From: Pontiella sp.
Lineage (GTDB): Bacteria > Verrucomicrobiota > Kiritimatiellia > Kiritimatiellales > Pontiellaceae
DNA length: 15,514 nucleotides
Direction of reading: 5' to 3'
NCBI GenBank assembly: GCA_029935255.1
Contig: JAOZKS010000025.1
Location: forward strand, 1 to 15,514
The notes under the pieces were generated by a model. The model searched no databases. It was not told the origin of the DNA and was given only the letters and a program-made list of their open reading frames with translations. The position numbers and the translations under genes are program-made. Below, piece by piece: positions 6,077 to 13,351 of this stretch; within the stretch, counting starts at the first letter, position 1, and each line of letters begins with the position of its first letter.

Positions 6077-7514
6077 GATCTGAGACCATCGATTCGTACA
6101 ATGCGATATAGTCCTTGGCCATATGGACCACAGAGAAGTCCTGCTTCATGGCTCGCTTCATCAACGGCTTCCATTTTTCCTTGCTCGAAAAGATCTTCAA
6201 TGCACGTTCCAAAGATTGGTAGAAGGTATCGGCGGTATAGTCGTGGAATTTAAAACCCGTCCCCCCCTTTTCAGCGGCATCGATGATCGAGTCTTCAAGC
6301 CCCCCCACGGCATGGACGAGCGGAAGCGTTCCATAGCGCATACTGTAGAGCTGGTTCTGCCCACAGGGCTCGAACTCGGAGGGCATCAGGAAAATATCCG
6401 CCCCCGCTTCGATCTGGTGCGCTTTTTCATGCGAAAACTCAATCCACGAACACACCTGTTCCGGCCAGTGCTCTGCCCACTCGCAACAGGCTTGCTCATA
6501 GCAGGCATCGCCCGTCCCGAGAATAACGAGTTGGGCTCCGGTTCCAACCAATCGATCCATGGCATCCACCAGCAGATCAATTCCCTTTTGCGGCACGAGG
6601 CGGGTAATGATTCCAAGTAGCGGAACTTTTGGATCGGGGTTGAAGCCTGCGGCGATCTGCAAAGCACGCTTGCAGTCCGCTTTTCCGGAAAGGTCGGCGA
6701 CGGAATAGTTCGCGGCAAGACAGGAATCGATCTCGGGATTCCACCGCGCATAGTCGATCCCATTCAGAATTCCATGCAGCATCGTGCTACGCTCTCGCAA
6801 GACCCCATCCAGCTTACAGCCAAACTGCCGGGTCTGGATCTCCTTGGCATAGTTTGGACTCACGGTGTTGATGGCCGTTGCGCCAACCAAGCCCCCCTTC
6901 AACATGTTAAGTTCACCATAGAACTCAAGCGTATGCATGGTGTAGCAGCTATCCGGAAAGGAGGTCATGTAGAATTTTTCAGCTGGAGCCCATCCCTGAT
7001 GCGCCAGATTGTGAATAGTGAAGAGCGTCTTTTCATTCCCTTCCCGGAGAACCCCATCAATCCCGTATTCCAACAGCATAGGGATCAGCCCCGTCTGCCA
7101 GTCATTACAATGAACCACATCGATTTGCAGGCCCCATTCATCGATTAGTTTCACTACGGCTTTCTGGAAAAACAGAAAGCGTTCAAAGTTGTCGGCATAG
7201 CCATGGCCCGCATGGCCATAGATACCCCGTCGCTCGAAAAACTCTTCGCTATGGATAAAGTAGGTGGTGACCCCCTTGAATTCATTCTTCCAAACCGTCC
7301 CGAAAAACCACGCATGCCCAAGCGGGATGTGCAGTTCCACATCGCATTTTTCAAGACCGAATTTTTCGCGGTCAACGTCCCCGTAAAGCGGCATCATGCG
7401 GATCACATCCACCCCTTGCCGCACCAGTTCCTCCGGCAAAGCCGCCGCAACATCTCCTAGACCGCCCGTCGAAGCAAATGGTACGATCTCGCCGCTCGTA
7501 AAAACAATTTTCAT
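6060..7514 (-). CDS. glgA: Glycogen synthase (GT5)
   Basis: GlgA transfers glucose from ADP-glucose to growing alpha-1,4-glucan. The 484-residue protein shows both GT-B halves: N-terminal GEIVPFASTGGLGDVAAALP (residues 8-27), HCNDWQTGLIPMLLE, FTIHNLAHQG, and the C-terminal GIITRLVPQKGIDLLVDAM and PSEFEPCGQNQLYSMRYGTL with the catalytic-region glutamate E382. Length matches the family (~480). Unusually, the K-T-G-G-L motif that begins with Lys15 in E. coli GlgA reads S-T-G-G-L (S15). No ribosome binding site precedes the ATG, but a -10-like TATATC does. It is divergent from rnr with 25 bp between starts, and yraN overlaps its end. No other glycogen genes are in the window. Confidence 0.95.
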   Translation of the reverse strand: MKIVFTSGEIVPFASTGGLGDVAAALPEELVRQGVDVIRMMPLYGDVDREKFGLEKCDVELHIPLGHAWFFGTVWKNEFKGVTTYFIHSEEFFERRGIYGHAGHGYADNFERFLFFQKAVVKLIDEWGLQIDVVHCNDWQTGLIPMLLEYGIDGVLREGNEKTLFTIHNLAHQGWAPAEKFYMTSFPDSCYTMHTLEFYGELNMLKGGLVGATAINTVSPNYAKEIQTRQFGCKLDGVLRERSTMLHGILNGIDYARWNPEIDSCLAANYSVADLSGKADCKRALQIAAGFNPDPKVPLLGIITRLVPQKGIDLLVDAMDRLVGTGAQLVILGTGDACYEQACCEWAEHWPEQVCSWIEFSHEKAHQIEAGADIFLMPSEFEPCGQNQLYSMRYGTLPLVHAVGGLEDSIIDAAEKGGTGFKFHDYTADTFYQSLERALKIFSSKEKWKPLMKRAMKQDFSVVHMAKDYIALYESMVSDHEPLD

Positions 7515-7521
7515 GTTTACA

Positions 7522-7527
7522 GATATA
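7522..7527 (-). promoter_or_regulatory. -10-like box abutting the glgA start
   Basis: On the minus strand TATATC ends seven bases before the glgA ATG (the bases between are TGTAAAC). This places a sigma70 start within about one base of the start codon, as in a leaderless mRNA. The -35 region is poor. The whole glgA-rnr gap is only 25 bp, so the upstream promoter parts must lie within the first codons of rnr. Confidence 0.35.
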
Positions 7528-7539
7528 AAGGAACCCCCA

Positions 7540-9774
7540 ATGAGCTTCGAGAACCAACTCCTTCAATTTATGAAAAGCCCCAAGTATCTTCCGATGAAAC
7601 AGCATGAACTGGCCCGGGTGCTTAATGTCGATTCCAAAGGCCAGCGCGCCAAATTCCGCCATGAGCTCTATGCCATGGAGGAAGCTGGAAAAATCGTGCG
7701 AATGCGGAAAAACCGGTGGTCGCTTCCTGACGCAGGAACCCAGATCGTCGGAACCCTCTCGATCATGGCGAAGGGCGGAGCCTTCTTCGTTCCCGAACAA
7801 AAGGGCGAAGCGGATATTTATATTGCCGAGAAAAACATCGGGGTCGCCCTGCCCAACGACAAGGTCGCCATTGAAGTGTTCCATTCCGAATATGCCGCCC
7901 GCCAGCGCGAGCGCCGTGGGCAGAGCGGCATGCTGGCTGAAGGCCGTGTGGTGAACGTTCTTGAACGCGCCAGCCAGCAAGTCGTCGGCTTGTTACGCCG
8001 CACCCCCTATTCTTCGTTCGTCATCCCCGATGCGCCCAACTTTAAACACGATATTCGCATTGATGACGCACAAGAGATTCCCGAGAACCACAAGGTATTG
8101 GTTAAACTCAATGAATGGATCGATCCCTATCAACCGCTAAGCGGATCGATCATCGAAGATCTCGGATCGCAGGACACCCCGGGCATTGATGTCGACAGCC
8201 TCTTGCGCGATGCCGGGATCAAGGAGGAATTCCCTCCTGAAGTGATCAAAGAAGCCGAACAGCTTTCTGGCGAAATTACGGCAGAGCAACTCGTGGGGCG
8301 GCGTGATTTACGCGAGGCCGTCATCTTCACGATCGACCCTGAAACCGCAAAGGACTACGACGACGCAATCTCGCTCGAACCGCACCCCTCCGGCGGCTGG
8401 CGGCTGGGCGTGTATATCGCCGATGTCTCCACGTTCGTGCAACCCGGAACGTTGATCGATAAGGAGGCCTATCACCGCGGCAACAGCATCTATCTCGTCG
8501 ATCGCGCCGTGATGATGTTACCGCGCGAGCTGACCACCAAGGTGTGCAGTCTCAACCCAAACAACGACCACCTCGTCCACTCGGTCGAACTGCACCTCAG
8601 CCCGGCGGGCGAGATTCTCGGCTACGAATCATTTCCCGCCGTGATCCACTCCAAGGCGCGGCTGACCTATGCCCAGGCGCAAAAATTTATCGATGGAAAG
8701 AGCGACCATGGGATTCCCGAAATCGTCGTTCAGCGTTTGGAAAATCTCTGGCCGCTCGTACTGGAAATCCGGGCGATGCGGGTAGCAAACGGCTCGGTGG
8801 AAATCAATACGCCCGAAATAGAAATCAAACTCAACCCTCAAGGTAAAGTGGAGAAGATGGTGCCTCGGGCGGAGTCGAAAGAAGCCTACCAGTTGATCGA
8901 GGAATGCATGCTGCTGGCCAACCGCGCCGTGGCGGAAATTCTTATTGGCTCCGAGTACCCATCCATCTACCGCATTCATGACGAACCGGACGATGAACAA
9001 TGGGCCTCCATGGGAATGGAACTTCAAGCCCTTGGCATCAACAAGCTGCCGCAAACCCGACAGGAGATTAACGAGGCGATCCAACTCGCGGCCGGTACCG
9101 CCGTGGAATACACCGCCAATCTGGCAATCCTTCGCTGCTTTAAACGGGCGGAATATTCCTCCACGCAGATTGGGCATTTTGGTTTGGCGTTCGATGACTA
9201 CACCCACTTCACTTCACCGATCCGCCGCTACCCCGACCTGCTCGTCCATCGCCTGCTCAAAGCCGTGGAGGCCGGGAAGCAATTTTCAATCTCCGCAGAT
9301 CAAATCGAGGAAATCTCCCGGCACTGTAACGATACCGAACGGAAAGCCGACGAACTCGAAAAGCGGAGCACTGAAAAGAAGCGGATGGAATACTACAGCG
9401 AAATCATGAATTCCTCTTTAACCGCCACGTTCACGGGGTTTATTGTTTCCATCAAAGGCAAGGGCATGATCGTCGAACTCCCCGACTCGCTCCAGCGCGG
9501 CATGGTTACCTTCGCCTCCATCAACTCCGACTGGCTGGAAGCCAACGACGATATGACACAGGCCAAGACCCGCGGCGGGAAGGTTCGTTATACGATCGGC
9601 GACGAAGTGAAAGTGGCACTCGCCAAAGTCGATACCGCACGTGGCTTCATCGATTTTATTCTGGCGGATCAAGTTTCTACCCCGCCCCGGCGATCGAAAA
9701 AATCCCGGATCCAACCCGACCTTAAAACCGGGAAGCCGCGCCAGCAGGGCAAGCACCGTCGACGAAGGCGTTAA
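7540..9774 (+). CDS. rnr: Ribonuclease R
   Basis: RNase R is a processive 3'-to-5' exoribonuclease that digests structured RNA, often after poly(A) tailing. The 744-residue protein has an N-terminal winged-helix domain (about 1-70), two cold-shock-like OB domains (70-240), the RNB catalytic domain beginning RRDLREAVIFTIDPETAKDY, and a C-terminal S1 domain from LTATFTGFIVSIKGKGM. It ends in a basic tail (RQQGKHRRRRR). The four metal-binding aspartates are D266, D272, D274 and D275, the same spacing as E. coli D272, D278, D280 and D281. I chose ATG 7540 because AAAGGAA lies about eight bases upstream and the winged helix starts there. The longer frame from 7396 runs antisense into glgA. Its stop lies 5 bp from the stop of the convergent small gene. 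Confidence 0.96.
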   Translation: MSFENQLLQFMKSPKYLPMKQHELARVLNVDSKGQRAKFRHELYAMEEAGKIVRMRKNRWSLPDAGTQIVGTLSIMAKGGAFFVPEQKGEADIYIAEKNIGVALPNDKVAIEVFHSEYAARQRERRGQSGMLAEGRVVNVLERASQQVVGLLRRTPYSSFVIPDAPNFKHDIRIDDAQEIPENHKVLVKLNEWIDPYQPLSGSIIEDLGSQDTPGIDVDSLLRDAGIKEEFPPEVIKEAEQLSGEITAEQLVGRRDLREAVIFTIDPETAKDYDDAISLEPHPSGGWRLGVYIADVSTFVQPGTLIDKEAYHRGNSIYLVDRAVMMLPRELTTKVCSLNPNNDHLVHSVELHLSPAGEILGYESFPAVIHSKARLTYAQAQKFIDGKSDHGIPEIVVQRLENLWPLVLEIRAMRVANGSVEINTPEIEIKLNPQGKVEKMVPRAESKEAYQLIEECMLLANRAVAEILIGSEYPSIYRIHDEPDDEQWASMGMELQALGINKLPQTRQEINEAIQLAAGTAVEYTANLAILRCFKRAEYSSTQIGHFGLAFDDYTHFTSPIRRYPDLLVHRLLKAVEAGKQFSISADQIEEISRHCNDTERKADELEKRSTEKKRMEYYSEIMNSSLTATFTGFIVSIKGKGMIVELPDSLQRGMVTFASINSDWLEANDDMTQAKTRGGKVRYTIGDEVKVALAKVDTARGFIDFILADQVSTPPRRSKKSRIQPDLKTGKPRQQGKHRRRRR

Positions 9775-9779
9775 TGAGT

Positions 9780-10103
9780 TCAACCCGTTTTATGAAACGG
9801 TTCTGCCTCTTTGGAACGCATAAAATGCAGCGCGAGGAGACAGGAACTTCTCGAAGGGCAAATCAGCCCGCAATATTCCACACGCCATTCTTCCGCATGG
9901 TTATCGAAGCTGTTCTCGCAAAAATCCTGCTCGGCCTCCTGCCAGGCCACACATCGACCCTGTTGCCGGGAGAGGAGCGCGCGGTGGTTGTCCACGGTGC
10001 TCCTATATTGCGTTACCTGCCAGTTTTTTAGTTCCTGAAATCCAAGGCATTGAACCTCGTCGCTCAATGTTCCAGATGAACTCTGTTTATTTTTGGTCCG
10101 CAT
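9780..10103 (-). CDS. Small Cys/Trp-rich protein of unknown function
   Basis: I do not recognise this 107-residue protein. Its middle (about residues 27-65) is amphipathic and charged, with NWQVTQYRSTVDNHRALLSR and WQEAEQDFCENSF. It is followed by EEWRVEYCGLICPSRSSCLL, whose cysteines (C-x3-C-x5-C) could bind a metal ion or a small Fe-S cluster. There is no signal peptide or membrane segment. I chose ATG 10103 because AACGAGG lies seven bases upstream; a TTG at 10109 is the only longer start. It converges with rnr, the two stops being 5 bp apart. The clear ribosome binding site and sensible residue mix argue for a real gene over the overlapping plus-strand frames. Confidence 0.6.
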   Translation of the reverse strand: MRTKNKQSSSGTLSDEVQCLGFQELKNWQVTQYRSTVDNHRALLSRQQGRCVAWQEAEQDFCENSFDNHAEEWRVEYCGLICPSRSSCLLALHFMRSKEAEPFHKTG

Positions 10104-10149
10104 ATTCAAACCTCGTTAAGCAGTAGGAAGCATTGAATATGCCAATTTC

Positions 10150-10176
10150 AAAAAAGGGAAGCCTTGGCTTGATTCC
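10150..10176 (-). terminator. Weak candidate terminator after the DNRLRE gene
   Basis: On the minus strand a short AAGC-CAAG-GCTT hairpin, extended by GG/CC with a bulge, is followed by CC and a run of six T residues (10155-10150). It is 13 bp beyond the stop of the secreted DNRLRE-like gene. The stem is short, so the call is tentative. Confidence 0.3.
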
Positions 10177-10188
10177 GCGAACGCTTTT

Positions 10189-10881
10189 TTACTTTCCTTC
10201 AGCCTCTTTTAACTGGAGATGCAAAGCCGGCGTCCAGTGGGAATCTTTGGAGCTGATGGAATATAATCCCTTTCCGGCTTTTCCCCAGAGCCCGAATGTG
10301 ATGATCGGCGACTCGGAGTTACGGATGTTCTCCAGTATCGAAGGGTTTTCGATCGGAATGCGTATCCACTTATTTTCCTCCCAGCTCAATCCATTCAATG
10401 CGGCAACTGGAGTTGTCCAAAGGTTGGGATCGCCAAGGCTGGCAAGGGGAGTTCCCGATCCCGATTCCCACGGCACGTCACGATATAAACTGAAGGTATA
10501 GCACGCCTCGCCCGGCAGGGAGTTTTGCCCCTGCGCACCTAATGCGCCCCGACCTTCACCCCACTTTACGTTGTTGGGGGTGTTCACCATTGGAGCCACC
10601 ACCATGCTGATTTTATCGGGCAGGGTATTATGAAGCCGGAACCTGAATTCCGCGTGGGTGATCTCATTGGTTATCGAAGACAGGTCAAAAGCAATGAGCG
10701 TCCTCACATTCGGGGCATGGGCGATGTATAGCTGCTCACTAGCCCCGTTGTTCCGATTGCGTTTGTTGCTCCGCCCGAACGTGTCCTTCGAAGCCGTTAG
10801 AACAAGCTCTTCCGCACAAACCGAACCGGCCAAAGCCACCAGTATCAATCCCGCAACCCCTCTTAAATTGTTTTGAATCAC
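10189..10881 (-). CDS. Secreted DNRLRE-domain-like protein
   Basis: This 230-residue protein begins with a Sec signal peptide: hydrophobic GLILVALAG and a probable cleavage after VCA (residue 23). The rest resembles a single DNRLRE/CBM96-type beta-sandwich: an early LTASKDTFGRSNKRNRNNGA loop, YIAHAPNVRTLIAFDLSSI, then ITHAEFRFRLHN, and a C-terminal WIRIPIENPSI and PIITFGL. Such domains sit on extracellular polysaccharide-active enzymes and cell-surface proteins, where they bind glycans or act as structural modules. No enzyme domain is attached here. The start is GTG 10881, with AGAGAGG six bases upstream. Family assignment is from the fold-like pattern (charged Asn/Arg loop followed by a RxLIxFDLSxI strand), so it is moderate. 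Neighbours give no functional hint. Confidence 0.7.
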   Translation of the reverse strand: MIQNNLRGVAGLILVALAGSVCAEELVLTASKDTFGRSNKRNRNNGASEQLYIAHAPNVRTLIAFDLSSITNEITHAEFRFRLHNTLPDKISMVVAPMVNTPNNVKWGEGRGALGAQGQNSLPGEACYTFSLYRDVPWESGSGTPLASLGDPNLWTTPVAALNGLSWEENKWIRIPIENPSILENIRNSESPIITFGLWGKAGKGLYSISSKDSHWTPALHLQLKEAEGK

Positions 10882-11087
10882 AACGAACCTCTCTTTTGTT
10901 TATGCGGACTGTAGACCGAACAGCCGACCAAAACAAGACCATGGAAGAACTCTTGCACGCAAACGATCAGGAAAAAACAAATCAATATCCATGGCAAGGA
11001 GGTGTCCAAATCTGGGTTCAACAACCGTTTACACAGACATAGGCGGTAATGACGATCATGTTGCACCGTGATAACAAGGAGCCGAGT

Positions 11088-11441
11088 GTGAGGTTGGTTG
11101 TAAAACACAGGACGATATTTCTTTCATTTTACCTAACTACGGGTTGCTCGACACTGACTTCCGTGGCAGGAATCAACTTTGAGGAGACCCTTCTTCCGGT
11201 TATTCAGGAGAAATGTTTCCGTTGCCATAGCGGGCGCATTGAAACCCCTGGAGGCGAATTGCAGTTCGATGATGCCCAGCTCTTTAAGAAAGGTTCTAAA
11301 TATGGAGAGGTTCTCATCCCCGACCTCCACGCCACCATCGGCCACGCCATGGGCATGCCCATCAAAAAAGTCATCATGTCCGGCTCCGGCCGCCCCTTCA
11401 ACGTCGGCTACAAAGGCAACCCCGTCGCCGACCTCATCTAG
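11088..11441 (+). pseudogene. Fused relic: PSCyt1 cytochrome N-terminus joined to DUF1501 C-terminus
   Basis: The frame starts at GTG 11088, six bases after AAGGAG, and encodes 117 residues. A hydrophobic export signal (about 9-28) precedes INFEETLLPVIQEKCFRCHS with a heme-binding CxxCH (C43, C46, H47). It continues through GELQFDDAQLFKKGSKYGEV as in planctomycete-type PSCyt1 domains. After VLIP (about residue 78, base 11320) it switches to DLHATIGHAMGM and SGSGRPFNVGYKGNPVADLI, which resembles the very end of DUF1501 (sulfatase-like) proteins. In this group a PSCyt1-DUF1549-DUF1553 gene is commonly followed by a DUF1501 gene. A single in-frame deletion between such neighbours would yield this product. 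Base use also changes near the junction, from AT-rich to strongly C-rich codons. A functional small cytochrome cannot be excluded. Confidence 0.65.
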
Positions 11442-11457
11442 AACCCTTCCATTCCAT

Positions 11458-11485
11458 TTGACCGCACCACACACTTTGCTAAGCT
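11458..11485 (+). promoter_or_regulatory. Candidate promoter of the glutamate dehydrogenase gene
   Basis: TTGACC (11458-11463) is spaced 16 bp from TAAGCT (11480-11485), predicting a start near 11492 and a 17-nt leader containing the GGAGG ribosome binding site. It lies directly after the stop codon of the fused relic. Confidence 0.45.
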
Positions 11486-11508
11486 CCCCGCAACCAATGG
11501 AGGATCTC

Positions 11509-12810
11509 ATGGCAAAGAAGGGAAGCTTGTTCAACGACGCGATGAAACGTCTGAATCGCGCAATGGAATATACCGACTTCAACAAGGAGATCGCACTACG
11601 GGTCGGCACCCCGAAATCCTGTCTGGAAGTCTCCGTACCCCTGCGCCGCGACAACGGCTCCCTTGAATTCTTTCGAGGCTACCGCGTCCGGCACGACGAC
11701 ACCCGCGGCCCCACCAAAGGCGGACTACGCTACCACCCCGCCGTCACCCTCGACGAAGTCAAGTCCCTCGCCTTTTGGATGACCTTCAAATGCGCCGTCG
11801 TCGGCATTCCCTTCGGGGGCGCCAAAGGCGGAATATCCGTCAACCCCAAAGAGCTCAGCCCCATGGAACTCGAACGGCTCAGCCGTGAATTCATCCGCCG
11901 CATTGCCGACTTCATTGGCCCGGATGTCGATATCCCCGCGCCCGATGTCTATACCAACGAACGCATCATGGGCTGGATGATGGATGAATATTCCACCATC
12001 CGCCGCCAGCACTCCCCCGCCATGATCACCGGGAAGCCCGTCAGTATGGGCGGCAGCGTGGGCCGTTCGGATGCCACCGGCCGCGGCGCGTACTACTGCA
12101 TCCGCGAGCTCGCCAAACGAGTCAAACTTGACCCTGCGGAAACCCGCATCGCCGTACAAGGGTTCGGCAATGCCGGGCAGCATGTCGCCCGACTCCTTCA
12201 CAAAGATGGCTACCGCATCGTCGCCGTCAGCGATTCGCAGGGCGGCATCTACAGTCCCGGCGGCTTCGACATTCCCAGCCTCATCCGCACCAAGGAAGAC
12301 ACGCGGCATATCAAAGCCGTCTACTGCGACGGAGCCCTCTGCCACGCCATCGAAGCCACCAACCTCACCAACGCCGAGTTGCTCGAACTCGATGTCGACA
12401 TCCTCATCCCCGCCGCGCTCGAAAACCAGATTACCGCCGAGAATGCCCCGAACATCAAGGCCCGCTATATCGTCGAGGTTGCTAACGGTCCTGTAACATC
12501 CGATGCGGACACGATACTGAACGAGCGAAAGATCGAAGTCATCCCCGACATTCTCGCCAATGCAGGCGGCGTCACCGTCAGCTATTTTGAATGGCTGCAG
12601 AACCGCTCAGGCTACTACTGGGAATTGCAGGAAATTCATCAAAAGCTACAAGCCATTATGTCGCGTGAATTCGAAAAGGTCTACGACCTCGCGCTCGAAC
12701 TCCAAATCGATATGCGCACCGCCGCCTACGTCCACGCGCTCAAACGACTAGGCGAAACGATGGAAGCCAAAGGCACCAGCTCCTACTTCTCCAACGAGAA
12801 GGTTCCATAA
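11509..12810 (+). CDS. gdhA: Glutamate dehydrogenase (NAD(P)-dependent)
   Basis: The enzyme interconverts glutamate with 2-oxoglutarate and ammonia. The 433-residue protein belongs to the hexameric Glu/Leu/Phe/Val dehydrogenase family: RGPTKGGLRYHP (66-77), TFKCAVVGIPFGGAKGG (92-108), IPAPDVYTNE (142-151), and a Rossmann fold starting AVQGFGNAGQHVARLL (215-230), with the coenzyme loop GFGNAG at 218-223. Lysines K70, K94 and K106 and aspartate D146 match the substrate and catalytic residues of the family. The C-terminal ILANAGGVTVSYFEWLQN is also standard. Length is typical. I chose ATG 11509 because GGAGG lies five bases upstream; the frame is open back to 11179 but that part overlaps the relic in another frame. 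Coenzyme preference cannot be settled by eye. It converges with the tRNA gene. Confidence 0.95.
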   Translation: MAKKGSLFNDAMKRLNRAMEYTDFNKEIALRVGTPKSCLEVSVPLRRDNGSLEFFRGYRVRHDDTRGPTKGGLRYHPAVTLDEVKSLAFWMTFKCAVVGIPFGGAKGGISVNPKELSPMELERLSREFIRRIADFIGPDVDIPAPDVYTNERIMGWMMDEYSTIRRQHSPAMITGKPVSMGGSVGRSDATGRGAYYCIRELAKRVKLDPAETRIAVQGFGNAGQHVARLLHKDGYRIVAVSDSQGGIYSPGGFDIPSLIRTKEDTRHIKAVYCDGALCHAIEATNLTNAELLELDVDILIPAALENQITAENAPNIKARYIVEVANGPVTSDADTILNERKIEVIPDILANAGGVTVSYFEWLQNRSGYYWELQEIHQKLQAIMSREFEKVYDLALELQIDMRTAAYVHALKRLGETMEAKGTSSYFSNEKVP

Positions 12811-12820
12811 AGGATGCAAA

Positions 12821-12897
12821 TGGTGCCCCGGAGAGGGTTCGAACCTCCGACCTTCGGATTAGGAATCCGACGCTCTGTCCAGCTGAGCTACCGGGGC
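12821..12897 (-). tRNA. tRNA-Arg(CCT)
   Basis: The minus strand reads a full 77-nt cloverleaf. The acceptor stem is GCCCCGG/CCGGGGC with discriminator A and an encoded CCA (12821-12823). The D arm is AGCTCAGCTGGACAGAGC. The anticodon loop is TTCCTAA with anticodon CCT on stem CGGAT/ATCCG. The T arm is GGAGG-TTCGAAC-CCTCT. It decodes the arginine codon AGG. Its 3' end lies 10 bp beyond the convergent glutamate dehydrogenase stop. Confidence 0.97.
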
Positions 12898-12899
12898 CA

Positions 12900-12922
12900 T
12901 GTAAATATTCCCTTTATTTACA
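12900..12922. repeat. Perfect 8-bp inverted repeat upstream of the tRNA
   Basis: TGTAAATA (12900-12907) and TATTTACA (12915-12922) are perfect inverted copies around a 7-bp spacer. The site lies 3 bp from the 5' end of the tRNA gene, where the tRNA transcript would start. It could be an operator, a recombinase arm site, or chance in AT-rich DNA. Confidence 0.5.
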
Positions 12923-12957
12923 GGGTTTGAGGGACTTTCATCTTTCGTTAAATTATG

Positions 12958-12975
12958 ACTTGCAACCCTGCAAGT
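12958..12975. repeat. 7-bp inverted repeat upstream of the integrase relic
   Basis: ACTTGCA (12958-12964) and TGCAAGT (12969-12975) form a perfect inverted repeat with a 4-bp spacer, ending 7 bp before the ATG of the integrase remnant. Candidate -35 (TTGAGG, 12927-12932) and -10 (TAAATT, 12949-12954) boxes 16 bp apart lie just upstream, so the repeat would overlap the transcript start. This is a plausible repressor or attachment-core site. Confidence 0.45.
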
Positions 12976-12982
12976 TTGCTTC

Positions 12983-13351
12983 ATGAAAAAGAAGCCTCCC
13001 ACCAACCCAAACCGGCAGGATTCAAACCGTGTGGCAGAGTGCCTCTACCGCTCGAAAAATTCAAATATATATTATGCCATACTCAAAAGGGGCGGCAAGC
13101 AAATCAAACGTTCCCTGCGAACAAGCGATGGAGCTATGGCCAAACGACGGTTCAAGGAGCTGACCGAACAGGCTGCCTCCTTGGCGAAACCTGTCTTGCC
13201 AAACCGAAGTCGCTTACTCTGGCACGTAAACCATCGTCGGCGATGGACGTTCAGTCGAGCCTTGAATTGCAACCCCGAATTGCGCTTGTTCGCGGACTCG
13301 TTCAATACCGTTCTCAAGCGCCCTGCTCGGTTCGGCGACGGCCCGTTATAA
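12983..13351 (+). pseudogene. Truncated tyrosine-recombinase (integrase) N-terminus
   Basis: The 122-codon frame begins MKKKPPTNPN and contains RVAECLYRSKNSNIYYAILK followed by RGGKQIKRSLRTSD and AMAKRRFKELTEQ (about residues 16-62). This is the pattern of the N-terminal arm-type DNA-binding domain of phage and genomic-island tyrosine recombinases. The core-binding and catalytic domains (with the R-H-R-Y residues) are missing, and full-length relatives have about 350-450 residues. After about residue 65 the sequence resembles nothing I know in any frame, and the frame stops at 13351. It lies between a tRNA-Arg gene and the DUF4186 gene, a typical place for a decayed integrated element. No other element genes remain. 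No good ribosome binding site precedes the ATG. Confidence 0.65.

Noticed and set aside
5693..6253. Plus-strand frame of 186 codons over yraN and the end of glgA
   Set aside because: Both minus-strand genes are recognised families with matching lengths, so this is an antisense shadow.
9782..9802. Hairpin AACCCGTTT-TATG-AAACGGTT between rnr and the small gene as a shared terminator
   Set aside because: It has a bulge and no T run on either strand, and it overlaps the 3' end of the small gene.
9774..10038. Plus-strand frames after rnr
   Set aside because: No ribosome binding site and no family match; the minus-strand small gene in the same bases has a better start and composition.
10878..11108. 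Minus-strand frame with a hydrophobic stretch, upstream of the DNRLRE gene
   Set aside because: No ribosome binding site, overlaps the signal region of the fused relic and matches no family; the hydrophobic run comes from T/A-rich intergenic DNA.
11725..12345. Minus-strand frame of 206 codons inside the glutamate dehydrogenase gene
   Set aside because: Ala/Gly/Asp-rich mirror of a C-rich gene; no family features and the plus-strand gene is certain.
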